Assembly: GCF_023169945.1 (NCBI RefSeq) | Contig: NZ_AP025591.1 | Span: 124,001 to 188,000, forward strand | DNA from: Anaeromyxobacter oryzae | GTDB taxonomy: Bacteria; Myxococcota; Myxococcia; Myxococcales; Anaeromyxobacteraceae | Direction: 5' to 3' | Length of the DNA stretch: 64,000 bases | In this document: positions 38,700 to 49,156 of the stretch, one piece after another | How the letters are laid out: every line of letters begins with the position of its first letter | Numbering within the stretch: position 1 is the first letter of the stretch | Notes under the pieces: model-generated | What the model saw: the letters and a program-made list of their open reading frames with translations, nothing else | Database searches by the model: none | Told to the model about the DNA's origin: nothing | Program-made: the position numbers and the translations under genes

Positions 38700-39021
38700 G
38701 AGTGCCTCCTCGTTCGACCGCGCGTGGCTCGCGCGGCTAGCGGGGCAAGGAATGCCGGAGGGGCGGACACGATCCGCCGATCACTGAACGTCGGAGCAGC
38801 AACGGCTCATCGCAGCCGACCGCGCCTGATCAGCCCGCTCGTGGGTGAGCCGGTCGAACTACGGGCGCGGCCGGAGCCGCCCTTCGACCGGCTCAGGCCG
38901 AATGGGGTCGATTGGCTCGCAGCGAACGGGAGGCGATTGCCTCTGGCGAACGGAGGTCGAACTCGCTTTAGGGCGAACCGCGGTCAGTCGGCTCGGGGCG
39001 CACGGGGTCGTGGTGCCCTGA
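38700..39021. other. Intergenic region upstream of the graspetide precursor
   Basis: 322 bp between the precursor gene and the end of the kinase-TPR gene, both on the minus strand. It holds the ribosome binding site of the precursor and, from 38846, a 13-bp inverted repeat described separately. Further right are repeated CGAACGG(A/G)AGG-like pieces. No coding frame looks real. The precursor promoter should lie at about 38740-38840 but no consensus could be recognised. Confidence 0.5.
38846..38895. repeat. 13-bp perfect inverted repeat
   Basis: TGAGCCGGTCGAA (38846-38858) is repeated in reverse complement at 38883-38895 (TTCGACCGGCTCA), with 24 bp between the arms. The CCGGTCGAA/TTCGACCGG core resembles the 'TTCGAC-GGCTCA' repeats scattered in many GC-rich genomes. 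It could be a dispersed REP-type element or a terminator for the kinase gene. Confidence 0.6.
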
Positions 39022-41958
<2,937 letters not shown>

Positions 41959-42139
41959 GCTGCCTCCCCACCGCGCTGGAACCGGCGCCCCTTCTACCAG
42001 AGGACCGGGCCCGTCACCCCGCACGCACGGTACGGGATCCTCCCCGGGTCCGCGTGACGTAGCGGCGACCTGCCGCGGCGGGGCTAGAGGCACCCGGCGC
42101 GTTGACCTCCCGCGCGGCCGCGTGCTTCCATGCGCCGCC

Positions 42140-42421
42140 ATGATCAAGCACAACACGTACTTCGACGGGAAGGTCCAGAGCCTCGGGTTCGAGCGGAACG
42201 GCCGCCGCGCCACCGCGGGCGTCATCGACGTGGGCGAGTTCCACTTCGGCACCGACGCCGCCGAGCGGATGACGGTGGTCTCGGGCGAGCTGCTCGTGAA
42301 GCGCGCCGGCGAGGGCGCCTGGGTGCCGTACCCGGCGGGCACGGTGTTCGAGGTCCCGGCGAAGAGCGGGTTCGACGTGAAGGCGACCGCGCCGGCCGCG
42401 TACCTCTGCGAGTTCCTGTAG
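42140..42421 (+). CDS. ppnP: Pyrimidine/purine nucleoside phosphorylase PpnP
   Basis: 93 residues, matching the 94-residue E. coli protein. The cupin-like barrel shows NTYFDGKVQSLGF at the start, ATAGVIDVGEFHFGTDAAER, VVSGELLVK and the ending AAYLCEFL. PpnP cleaves a broad range of nucleosides with phosphate to free bases and ribose 1-phosphate. The gene stands alone, 70 bp before the PrsW gene and divergent from the kinase gene across about 180 bp. Confidence 0.92.
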   Translation: MIKHNTYFDGKVQSLGFERNGRRATAGVIDVGEFHFGTDAAERMTVVSGELLVKRAGEGAWVPYPAGTVFEVPAKSGFDVKATAPAAYLCEFL

Positions 42422-42490
42422 GCGCTGGAGGCCGCACCCCCCGCCCGCCCGCGCCGGGCGCCCCGCGGCGTGCCTAACATCCGAGGGGCG

Positions 42491-43618
42491 ATGCGCTACT
42501 ACTACGCGGCCGGGGGGTCGGTGCGCGGCCCGGCGACGCTCGACGAGCTCTCCGGCCTGTCCGCGGGCGGCGTCCTCCCGGACGGGACGCCGGTGTGGTC
42601 GGAGGACGGCGCCGGCCCGACCCCGCTCCGCGAGGTCCTCGTCCCCCCGCCGCCTCCGCTCCCGCCCGCCGGCCCGTCCGGCGTGCCGCCGCTCCCGCGC
42701 GGCGAGCCGGCCGGCCCGGATCCCGCGGCGCGGCGGCCGCCGGCGCGCACCGTGACGGCGCTCCTCGCGGAGTACTTCTCGCCGCGAGAGATGTGGCCGC
42801 TCCTCACCTCGTCCCGGTTCTGGATGCTGTACGCGCTCGCGGCGGCGCCGATCCTGATCCTCGCCCTGGGCGCCGACGACCCGACGAGCTGGCTCTTCTT
42901 CTACTTCTCCCTGGTCTGGGCGGTGCTGTTCCACCGGCTCGTCCAGCCGGAGCGGCGGACCGGGATCCTCGCCGCCCTCATGTACGTCGCGTCCATCGCG
43001 TTCACGATCCCGGCGCTCATGGCGTACCTGTCCACGCCGCCGTTCGTGACCGACGCGCTCATCGTCTCGAGGAGCGCGCTCGCGCGCCTCGCCGGGTTCG
43101 TGCTCGGCGTGGGCGTGCGCGAGGAGGCGTTCAAGATCCTGCCGCTCCTCGCGCTCGCGATGTGGCGCGGGGTCCTGGGCGTGCGGCTCACGCTGCGGCA
43201 GGGGATCTTCCTCGGCGCCATCAGCGGCCTCGCCTTCGCCGCCACCGAGAACCTCGCCTACCTCGCGCAGTTCGAGGCGCACGACCGGCTCGCGTACCGG
43301 CTCGGCGTCTTCAGCCAGGAGAGCCTGGAGGGGACGCTGACGCGCCTGCTCCTCACCCCGTTCATGCACGGCGCGTGGGCCGGGATCTCCGGGTACTTCG
43401 TCGCCCTGGCCGAGTGGCAGGCGCGCCGGCGGTGGACCTTCCGGATCGCGGGTCTCGCCGGCGTCGCCGCGCTGCACGGGCTCTACGACTTCTTCGCCGG
43501 CACCCCCGCGCTCGCGCTCGTCGTCATCGCGTTCACGCTCCACGTGCTCGTCCGGTGCATGGCGCGGGCGGCGAACGAGGCGAGCGGCGTCGACCACCTC
43601 GAGCACCAGCTCGGCTGA
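42491..43618 (+). CDS. PrsW-family intramembrane metalloprotease with N-terminal GYF_2-like domain
   Basis: 375 residues from ATG 42491, preceded by GAGGGG. Residues 1-50 look like a GYF_2 domain (MRYYYAAGGSVRGPATLDEL), a peptide-binding fold. A Pro-rich linker leads to about eight membrane helices with the PrsW catalytic motifs: VREEAFKILPLL (ExxxxE/EExxK), AFAATENLAYL, FMHGAWAGISG and a last HGLYDFF. PrsW proteases cleave membrane-bound anti-sigma factors in relatives. Here no anti-sigma gene is adjacent, so the substrate is open. Confidence 0.88.
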   Translation: MRYYYAAGGSVRGPATLDELSGLSAGGVLPDGTPVWSEDGAGPTPLREVLVPPPPPLPPAGPSGVPPLPRGEPAGPDPAARRPPARTVTALLAEYFSPREMWPLLTSSRFWMLYALAAAPILILALGADDPTSWLFFYFSLVWAVLFHRLVQPERRTGILAALMYVASIAFTIPALMAYLSTPPFVTDALIVSRSALARLAGFVLGVGVREEAFKILPLLALAMWRGVLGVRLTLRQGIFLGAISGLAFAATENLAYLAQFEAHDRLAYRLGVFSQESLEGTLTRLLLTPFMHGAWAGISGYFVALAEWQARRRWTFRIAGLAGVAALHGLYDFFAGTPALALVVIAFTLHVLVRCMARAANEASGVDHLEHQLG

Positions 43619-43681
43619 CGGCGCCGCCGCTTTCGCCGCGCGCGAGGCCGCCCGGAGGCGTATCCTCCGCGGCCGTCCGCC

Positions 43682-45016
43682 GTGATCGTCCCGCTCCTCC
43701 TCGCCGTCTGGCTCGCCGCGCTCGCGCTCGCCCTCGCCCTCGCGCGACAGCTCCGCCCGGCCGAGCGCGCCGTGCTCGCGCTCGCGACGGCGCTCCTCGC
43801 CGCCGCTGCCATCCTCTCCCCGTTCGCCGCGATCCACGACGCGTGGGCGCACTACATGCACCTGCGGGACGTGCCGAAGGACCCGCGCGCGATCCTGTTC
43901 CCCTGGGACCGCCCCGGCTTCGTCCTCCTCCAGGCGGGCCCCGCCGCGTTCGGCTACCGCGCCGCGCGGCTCGCGGCGATCGTCCCGGCGCTCGTCGCGC
44001 TCGCGGCGACGATGCTCGCCGCGCGCCGGCTCGGGCTCGTCCGGCCCTGGGCGGCCGGGCTGCTCGTCCTCGCGCAGTACGACTTCTTCGGCCAGGGCGC
44101 GTCCACCATGACCGAGCTGCCCTTCGCGGCCGCGCTCGCGGTCGCGGCGCTCGGCTGGGCGGAGGACCGGCCGTGGCTCGTCGCGGCGGGCCTCGGGTGG
44201 ATGGGCATCACGCGGCCGGAGGGGCCCGCCTTCGTCGCCGCCGGCGCGGCCGCGATCCTGTGGCGGTGGCGCGACGTCCGCCCGGCCGCGGCGGCGTTCG
44301 CGCCCTTCGCGCTCTACTGGCTCGTCGGCGCCCTCGCCTACGACGACGTCCGCTGGATGGTCACCGAGAGCCCGTACCGCGGCCTCGTCGGCGTCCGCGT
44401 CGGCTGGGGCGAGCTCGTCCACAGCTACTTCTTCACGGCCCTGAAGCTCTCGCAGCCGCCGGTGCTCGTGGTGCTCGAGGCGCTCGGCGCGGCCCTGGCG
44501 CTCCTCGGCCCGGCGCGCGCGCTCCGGTTCCTGCTCCCGCCGATCGCGCTCCTCTTCCTGCTCCTCTCGTTCCTCCGCATCGGCCTCACCGACGCGTGGC
44601 GCGAGAGCCGCTACCTCGTCGAGATCGCGCCGGCGCTCGGGCTGCTCGCGGCGGCCGGGCTCGAGGCGGCGCTGGCGCGCCTCCCGCGCCTCGCGCCCCC
44701 GCTGCTCCTCGCGTACGCCGCCTGGGGCGCCGCGGGGATCCTCGAGTGGTACTGGGTCCTCGTCGGCGTGCGCGCGCCCGGGTTCGAGCGCGCGCTCTTC
44801 GGCGGGCTGCTCGCGCTCGCGGCGGCGCTCTGGCTCGCGCGCCGCCTCCTCGCGCCGACGCTCGCGCTCGGCGTGCTGCTGGTGATCCCGCTCGCGGCCT
44901 TGCCGCCCGGGGCGCTCAGCCGCCACCGCCCCGACATCCGCCCGTCGCTGCCGGACGGCTCGCCGGATCTGCGGCCGGTGACGCCGGCAAGGCCGCCCAC
45001 GGTGGGCCCGGGATAG
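43682..45016 (+). CDS. GT39/ArnT-like multi-pass membrane glycosyltransferase
   Basis: 444 residues, start GTG 43682, with about ten or more membrane helices. Near the first loop there is an acidic residue in AAIHDAWAHYMHLRD, where GT39/GT83 family enzymes hold the catalytic Asp after the first helix. Other loops carry FFGQGASTMTELPF and GITRPEGPAF, seen in lipid-linked sugar mannosyl/arabinosyl transferase-like proteins. It probably transfers a sugar from a polyprenyl phosphate to a periplasmic acceptor. The specific reaction cannot be told. It converges on the radical SAM gene. Confidence 0.75.
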   Translation: MIVPLLLAVWLAALALALALARQLRPAERAVLALATALLAAAAILSPFAAIHDAWAHYMHLRDVPKDPRAILFPWDRPGFVLLQAGPAAFGYRAARLAAIVPALVALAATMLAARRLGLVRPWAAGLLVLAQYDFFGQGASTMTELPFAAALAVAALGWAEDRPWLVAAGLGWMGITRPEGPAFVAAGAAAILWRWRDVRPAAAAFAPFALYWLVGALAYDDVRWMVTESPYRGLVGVRVGWGELVHSYFFTALKLSQPPVLVVLEALGAALALLGPARALRFLLPPIALLFLLLSFLRIGLTDAWRESRYLVEIAPALGLLAAAGLEAALARLPRLAPPLLLAYAAWGAAGILEWYWVLVGVRAPGFERALFGGLLALAAALWLARRLLAPTLALGVLLVIPLAALPPGALSRHRPDIRPSLPDGSPDLRPVTPARPPTVGPG

Positions 45017-45067
45017 CGCCCTCCGCCTGCACCGAGCGCAGGGCGGGAGGATCCGGAGTCGAAGGGC

Positions 45068-46171
45068 TCATGGCGAACGCAGGGGGGGAGCGCCCCCGCA
45101 GGCCGCGTCCCGCGTGCAGCACGCCGTCGCGCCGGCCTCGCCGTCCCACAGGTGGAGCGAGTTCCCGAGGCACCGCGGGAAGTCTCGGCACCCTGCGCAG
45201 GCGCCGGTCCGCATCCAGCCGCGTTCCCGGTGGGGCGCGAACCGGCGCTCCCACACCTCCACGAGATCGTCGCTGCGCACGTTGCCCTGCACGAGCGCCC
45301 GGCTCACGCTCGGGCACGCGCCGATGGCGCCGTCGCAGAGCACCGACGCGACCGAGATGCCGGCCCGGCAGAAGTACGGCTCGTCGCGGACGGCGCGGTC
45401 GATGGCGGGCGGCAGCCAGCCCTCGCAGGAGAGCTGGATGCGGAGCGCGCCCGGCGGGCGCCGCGCGGCGGCGATGAAGTCGAGCAGCCGCCGGAGCTCC
45501 GCCGGCCCGAGGAGCAGGTCCGGGTGCTCCCGCGCGCGCCCCCTCGGGAAGATCGGGAAGAGCCGCCACGCCGGAACGCCGCTCGCCTCGAGGAGCGCGC
45601 GGACGGAGTGCAGCTCGTCGAGGTTCGCGGGGTGGACGCAGGTCACGACGTCGGTGAAGCGGAGCAGCCCCGCGGCGTGCGCCTCGGCGGCGGCGCGGAT
45701 CGCCCGGAGCGCCCGGTCGAACGCGCCCGGCGCGCCGCGGAGCGCGTCGTGCGAGGGCCGGAGCCCGTCGAGGCTCACCGTGAGGCTCTGGAGGCCGCGC
45801 CCGAGGAGGTGGCGGAGCGCGGCCGTCCCGAGCGCCTGGCCGTTGGTGACCATCCCCCAGGCGAGGCCGCGCGCGTGGATCCGCTCCAGGATCCGGTCGA
45901 GGTCGGGGCGGCAGAGCGGCTCCCCGCCGGTGAGCACGAGCACGAGCGTACGCGGGTCGAACCCGTCCGCGATCCGGTCCACGACGGCGAGCCACTCGTC
46001 GGTCGAGAGCTCGCCGTCGCGCGGGGTGCGGTCGCAGTCGGAGCCGCAGTGGCGGCAGCGCAGGTTGCAGCGCGACGTCACCTCGAGGAAGAGGTAACGG
46101 AGCGGGTGGACGCGCGTCTCCAGCCGCCGATACAGCGGGTGAAGGGCTCTCCTCGGCCAGCCGCGCGCCAC
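45068..46171 (-). CDS. Radical SAM/SPASM enzyme of the rSAM/lipoprotein type
   Basis: 367 residues from GTG 46171, which starts 1 bp after the stop of the small gene upstream. The radical SAM cluster motif is CNLRCRHC (CxxxCxxC) after LRYLFLEVTS, with the SAM-binding VLTGGEPLCRPD. The C-terminal SPASM-like region has Cys in FCRAGISV, LCDGAIGACPSV, GACAGCRDFPRCLGN and ATACC, enough for auxiliary Fe-S clusters. The overall look fits the radical SAM family paired with a short lipoprotein having a 'YGxPYA' motif; that partner is directly upstream. The modification it makes is unknown. Confidence 0.87.
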   Translation of the reverse strand: MARGWPRRALHPLYRRLETRVHPLRYLFLEVTSRCNLRCRHCGSDCDRTPRDGELSTDEWLAVVDRIADGFDPRTLVLVLTGGEPLCRPDLDRILERIHARGLAWGMVTNGQALGTAALRHLLGRGLQSLTVSLDGLRPSHDALRGAPGAFDRALRAIRAAAEAHAAGLLRFTDVVTCVHPANLDELHSVRALLEASGVPAWRLFPIFPRGRAREHPDLLLGPAELRRLLDFIAAARRPPGALRIQLSCEGWLPPAIDRAVRDEPYFCRAGISVASVLCDGAIGACPSVSRALVQGNVRSDDLVEVWERRFAPHRERGWMRTGACAGCRDFPRCLGNSLHLWDGEAGATACCTRDAACGGAPPLRSP

Positions 46172-46172
46172 G

Positions 46173-46523
46173 CTACGGGACCGGATCCAGCTCGACGAGC
46201 AGGTCGCGCTGCTCGCCCGGGGGGACACCCTCGACGAGCTTCGGCTGGTAGGCGCCGTTGTCCGCGCCGTCGACGTCCTCGAAGCGGAGCGCGGCGCAGT
46301 CCGGCTCGCCGGGGTGGAACGCGAAGTAGAAGCTCCCGTCCGCCCAGGTGGACTCGGAGCGATCGGCGCAGCTCACGCGGATGCCGCCGATCCCGAGCTT
46401 CGTGCCCGCGTCCACGACCTTCCCGCCCTTGCTGAACGCGTACGGGATGCCGTAGCAGCACGCGATGAAGACCGTCACGACGCTCGACACGAGCCCGAGC
46501 GTCAGCCGCTCCAGACGACGCAT
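46173..46523 (-). CDS. Small lipoprotein partner of the radical SAM enzyme
   Basis: 116 residues. A hydrophobic N-terminus (LTLGLVSSVVTVFIACCYG) ends with Cys in a lipobox-like setting. Right after it comes YGIPYAFSKGGKVVDAG, then GIGGIRVSCADRSESTWADG, a beta-rich carboxypeptidase-regulatory-like domain. The YGxPYA motif near the lipidated Cys plus a downstream radical SAM gene is the hallmark I recall for the 'rSAM/lipoprotein system' (the lipoprotein being the presumed substrate). The 1-bp spacing to the enzyme gene strongly links the two. Modified residues cannot be predicted. Confidence 0.8.
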   Translation of the reverse strand: MRRLERLTLGLVSSVVTVFIACCYGIPYAFSKGGKVVDAGTKLGIGGIRVSCADRSESTWADGSFYFAFHPGEPDCAALRFEDVDGADNGAYQPKLVEGVPPGEQRDLLVELDPVP

Positions 46524-46591
46524 GCGCCCTCCCTCTCCCCGGCGCGCGGCGCCGGAACCCCGGAGATGAGAGCACGCGGGCGGCGCCGTTG

Positions 46592-47020
46592 TCACCTCGG
46601 GACGGCGGCCGCCGCCTTCTCCCGCGCCTTCTTCCGGAACCGCTCGCCGTCGAGGACGACGCGCTCGTGGGTGCCCTCCCCGATGGCCTCGACGTCGTCG
46701 TGGAGCTTCACCGAGAAGGTCACCTTCCGCCCCTCGACCTTCAGCACCGTCACGTCCACCGTCACCATGAGGCCGGGCGGCGTCGCCGCGGTGTGCGTCA
46801 CCCAGACGCCCGTCCCGACCGACTGCTCGCCGGGATCGAGGTGCGGCTGCATCGCCTCCATGCACGCCCACTCGAGCGCGCCGACCATGTACGCCGTCGC
46901 GAACACCTCCGGCATGTCCCGGAACAGCGGCGACTCCGGGTAGACGTGCGGCACGGTCTTGTCGTCGGGGACGCGGTAGCGGAAGTGGTGGGCGATGCCG
47001 GCGACGAGGGAGGGCTTCAT
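46592..47020 (-). CDS. Hotdog-fold thioesterase family protein (FlK-like)
   Basis: 142 residues with a single hotdog domain: an N-terminal HHFRYRVPDDKTVPHVYPES, a central helix region EVFATAYMVGALEWACMEAM, and strands SVGTGVWVTHTAATPPGLMV and VTFSVKLHDDVEAIGEGTHERVV (in part). This is the layout of the fluoroacetyl-CoA thioesterase-like family, which hydrolyses short acyl-CoA thioesters. Its ATG overlaps the stop of the upstream methyltransferase gene (ATGA), so the two are coupled. The natural substrate is unknown. Confidence 0.82.
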   Translation of the reverse strand: MKPSLVAGIAHHFRYRVPDDKTVPHVYPESPLFRDMPEVFATAYMVGALEWACMEAMQPHLDPGEQSVGTGVWVTHTAATPPGLMVTVDVTVLKVEGRKVTFSVKLHDDVEAIGEGTHERVVLDGERFRKKAREKAAAAVPR

Positions 47021-47793
47021 CGGAGCTCCGGGTCGGGGGACGCGCCGACGCGGCCGGCGCGCAGGGTGAGGGGCCAGGTGACCGTCCGGATGCGGTCGCG
47101 CGGCCCCCACGCGGCGGCGAGGTCGTCCAGCACGAGCACGAGCGGGTCCTCGCCGCGCACCTTCCGGTAGCGGCTCACCGAGGACCAGGTGCCGAGGTAG
47201 CCGAGCAGTCGATCCAGGTCCCAGCGCTCCTCGAGGACGAACGTGGGCGCCGCCAGCTCCGGCCACGGGAACGGCAGCGTCCGGTAGCCGCTCTCGACGT
47301 GGGCGCGCTCGGGCGGCCAGTACGGGCCGACGATGTCCGTGTAGAGCCGGTCGACGTGGGCGTCGATCTCCGGCGCGACGCTGGAGCGGCCGTACGTGAA
47401 CGCGGCGAAGACCGCGCCGGGACGGCAGATGCGCGCCAGCTCGCGGGCGAAGGGCGCCGGGTCGAACCAGTGGAACGCCTGCGCGGCGATGACCAGGTCC
47501 GCGCACGCGTCCGCGAGGCCGGTCGCCTCGGCGGGGGCGGCCCGGTAGCTCACGCCGGCGCGTCGCTCCGCGTGCGCCACCTGCTCGGCGCTCGGGTCGA
47601 TCCCGATCACCGCCTGGAACCGGCCGGCGAGCCCGACCGACGCCTGCCCGTTCCCGCAGCCGAGGTCCACGGCGAGGTCGCGGCGCGGCGCGGCGCCGGC
47701 GAGCCAGTCGAAGAGGGCCGGCGGATAGCCCGGCCGGAACGCCTGGTAGGCGCCCGCCACCCCCGAGAAGTGATCCTTGAAGCCCTGGGCCAC
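47017..47793 (-). CDS. Class I SAM-dependent methyltransferase
   Basis: 258 residues. The SAM-binding motif I is VDLGCGNGQASVGLAG, preceded by YPPALFDWLAG; motif II is seen in VIGIDPSAEQV, and a QAFHWFDP segment is typical of the UbiE/Tam-like type 11 group, including trans-aconitate methyltransferase-like enzymes. The C-terminus carries the usual substrate helices. It overlaps the thioesterase gene at ATGA. The substrate is unknown. Confidence 0.85.
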   Translation of the reverse strand: MAQGFKDHFSGVAGAYQAFRPGYPPALFDWLAGAAPRRDLAVDLGCGNGQASVGLAGRFQAVIGIDPSAEQVAHAERRAGVSYRAAPAEATGLADACADLVIAAQAFHWFDPAPFARELARICRPGAVFAAFTYGRSSVAPEIDAHVDRLYTDIVGPYWPPERAHVESGYRTLPFPWPELAAPTFVLEERWDLDRLLGYLGTWSSVSRYRKVRGEDPLVLVLDDLAAAWGPRDRIRTVTWPLTLRAGRVGASPDPELR

Positions 47794-47859
47794 GGCGGTG
47801 CCTCCGCGGGCCGAAAACTAGGCGCGGGACCCCCGCGAGCGCCAGCAGAAACCGGGGCT

Positions 47860-49005
47860 TCACCGGGTGTGCGTGGCATCCGGCGGCGGCGGTCCCTGCG
47901 CCGGCACGGCGCGGCGCGGCGGCGGCGCGAGGACCCGGTGGCGGTACAGCTCCAGCAGCACCCCGTCCGCGAGGTCGGCCCGGTCCTCCGCCCGGAGCCG
48001 CGCCCGCACCGCCTCGACGGGCGCGTCGCCGGTGAACTTGGCCAGGAGGCGGTACGCCTCGCCCGGCAGCGCCACCGCCTCGAGCGGGCTGTACGCGCCG
48101 AGCGCGACCGAGCCGTCCGGGAGCCACGCCACCGTGGTCGAGGGATCGAGGCGCAGCACGGGCGGGAGCGCGGAGGACGTCGCGGCGTCGGCGGCGCGCG
48201 CGAGCTTCCGGCGCGCGAGGGTGCCGTCGAGCCCGAGCAGCGCGTCCACGTCGGCCGCGGAGAGCCCGCGGACGAAGCGGTGGCAGGCGCGATACAGCTC
48301 CGTCTCGCGCCCCGCCCACGCGCCCCACGCCGCCGCGTACTCCGCGTCCGGCGGCGCGGCGCCGTCGATGTCCTCGGGCCCGGGCGGCGCGGTGCGCGGC
48401 GCCGGGTCGAGCTCGCTCTCGAGCAGCTCCGGCGCGACCTCGAGCAGCGCCGCGCGGACGAGCTGGATCTCCACGAGGGAGAGGTACTCCTTCACCGCGG
48501 TCCACAGCGCGCGCCCGTCCGCGCCCGCGACGTACCGGCAGAAGTACGTCGAGCAGACCGCCTCGCGGTGCGCCCAGATCGTGCAGGCGCCCGTCCCCTC
48601 GTCGTAGAACGGGCAGCGCAGGCCGCGGGCGCGGCCGAACGCGCCGCGCGCGCCGTCGTAGAGCAGCGTGTAGGCGCGCGGCGGGTGGATCCAGCCGGGC
48701 AGGACGCCGACGCGCGACGCGATCCGCGCCTCGACGCGGCGGCGTCCCTCCGCGAGCCGCGGGTCGGGATCGTCGAGGAGCGCCCCCGCGAGGTAGCCAG
48801 GGAGGCGCGGGTGGAACGTGCAACACTTGGTGTCGGCGCGGAAGGTGCGCGGCCGCCCGTCGAGCGAGGGCACCACGCCGCACCCGCCCTCGAGCATCGC
48901 GCAGGACGCGCAGGTCGCCTTCGACTCCTCCGGCACCTCGCGGTCGAGGGGCGCGCCGAGGAGATCGTGGTAGAGAGCGGGCAGCGCGTCGCGGAGCGCC
49001 GGCAT
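47860..49005 (-). CDS. YkgJ-type cysteine-cluster protein
   Basis: 381 residues from ATG 49005. The N-terminal half has many cysteines in a YkgJ/Fe-S or Zn-cluster arrangement: ATCASCAMLEGGCG, DTKCCTFHP, RCPFYDEGTGACTIW and AVCSTYFCRYV. The second half is Ala-rich and helical with no recognisable motif, ending in a Pro-rich tail. YkgJ-like proteins are predicted to bind zinc or iron and may be oxygenase- or chaperone-related. The gene is divergent from the macA-like gene across 151 bp, which may hold both promoters. Confidence 0.75.
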   Translation of the reverse strand: MPALRDALPALYHDLLGAPLDREVPEESKATCASCAMLEGGCGVVPSLDGRPRTFRADTKCCTFHPRLPGYLAGALLDDPDPRLAEGRRRVEARIASRVGVLPGWIHPPRAYTLLYDGARGAFGRARGLRCPFYDEGTGACTIWAHREAVCSTYFCRYVAGADGRALWTAVKEYLSLVEIQLVRAALLEVAPELLESELDPAPRTAPPGPEDIDGAAPPDAEYAAAWGAWAGRETELYRACHRFVRGLSAADVDALLGLDGTLARRKLARAADAATSSALPPVLRLDPSTTVAWLPDGSVALGAYSPLEAVALPGEAYRLLAKFTGDAPVEAVRARLRAEDRADLADGVLLELYRHRVLAPPPRRAVPAQGPPPPDATHTR

Positions 49006-49156
49006 CGTGGAGTCCGTGTGGGCCCGGGCCGGGCCGTGCGGGAATCTAGGGTGCGGATCCCGCAGGTCGTCTACCCTCCCGGCCCGTAACAATCGTTCAC
49101 GTTCCCCACAGGTCGTCGCAACGGCGGCCCGATACTTCCGGGGGCGGAGAGACAAC

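Noticed and set aside
42014..44926. 970-codon minus-strand frame opposite ppnP, prsW and the GT39-like gene
   Set aside because: Extremely Arg/Glu-rich, no motifs, antisense to three well-supported genes.
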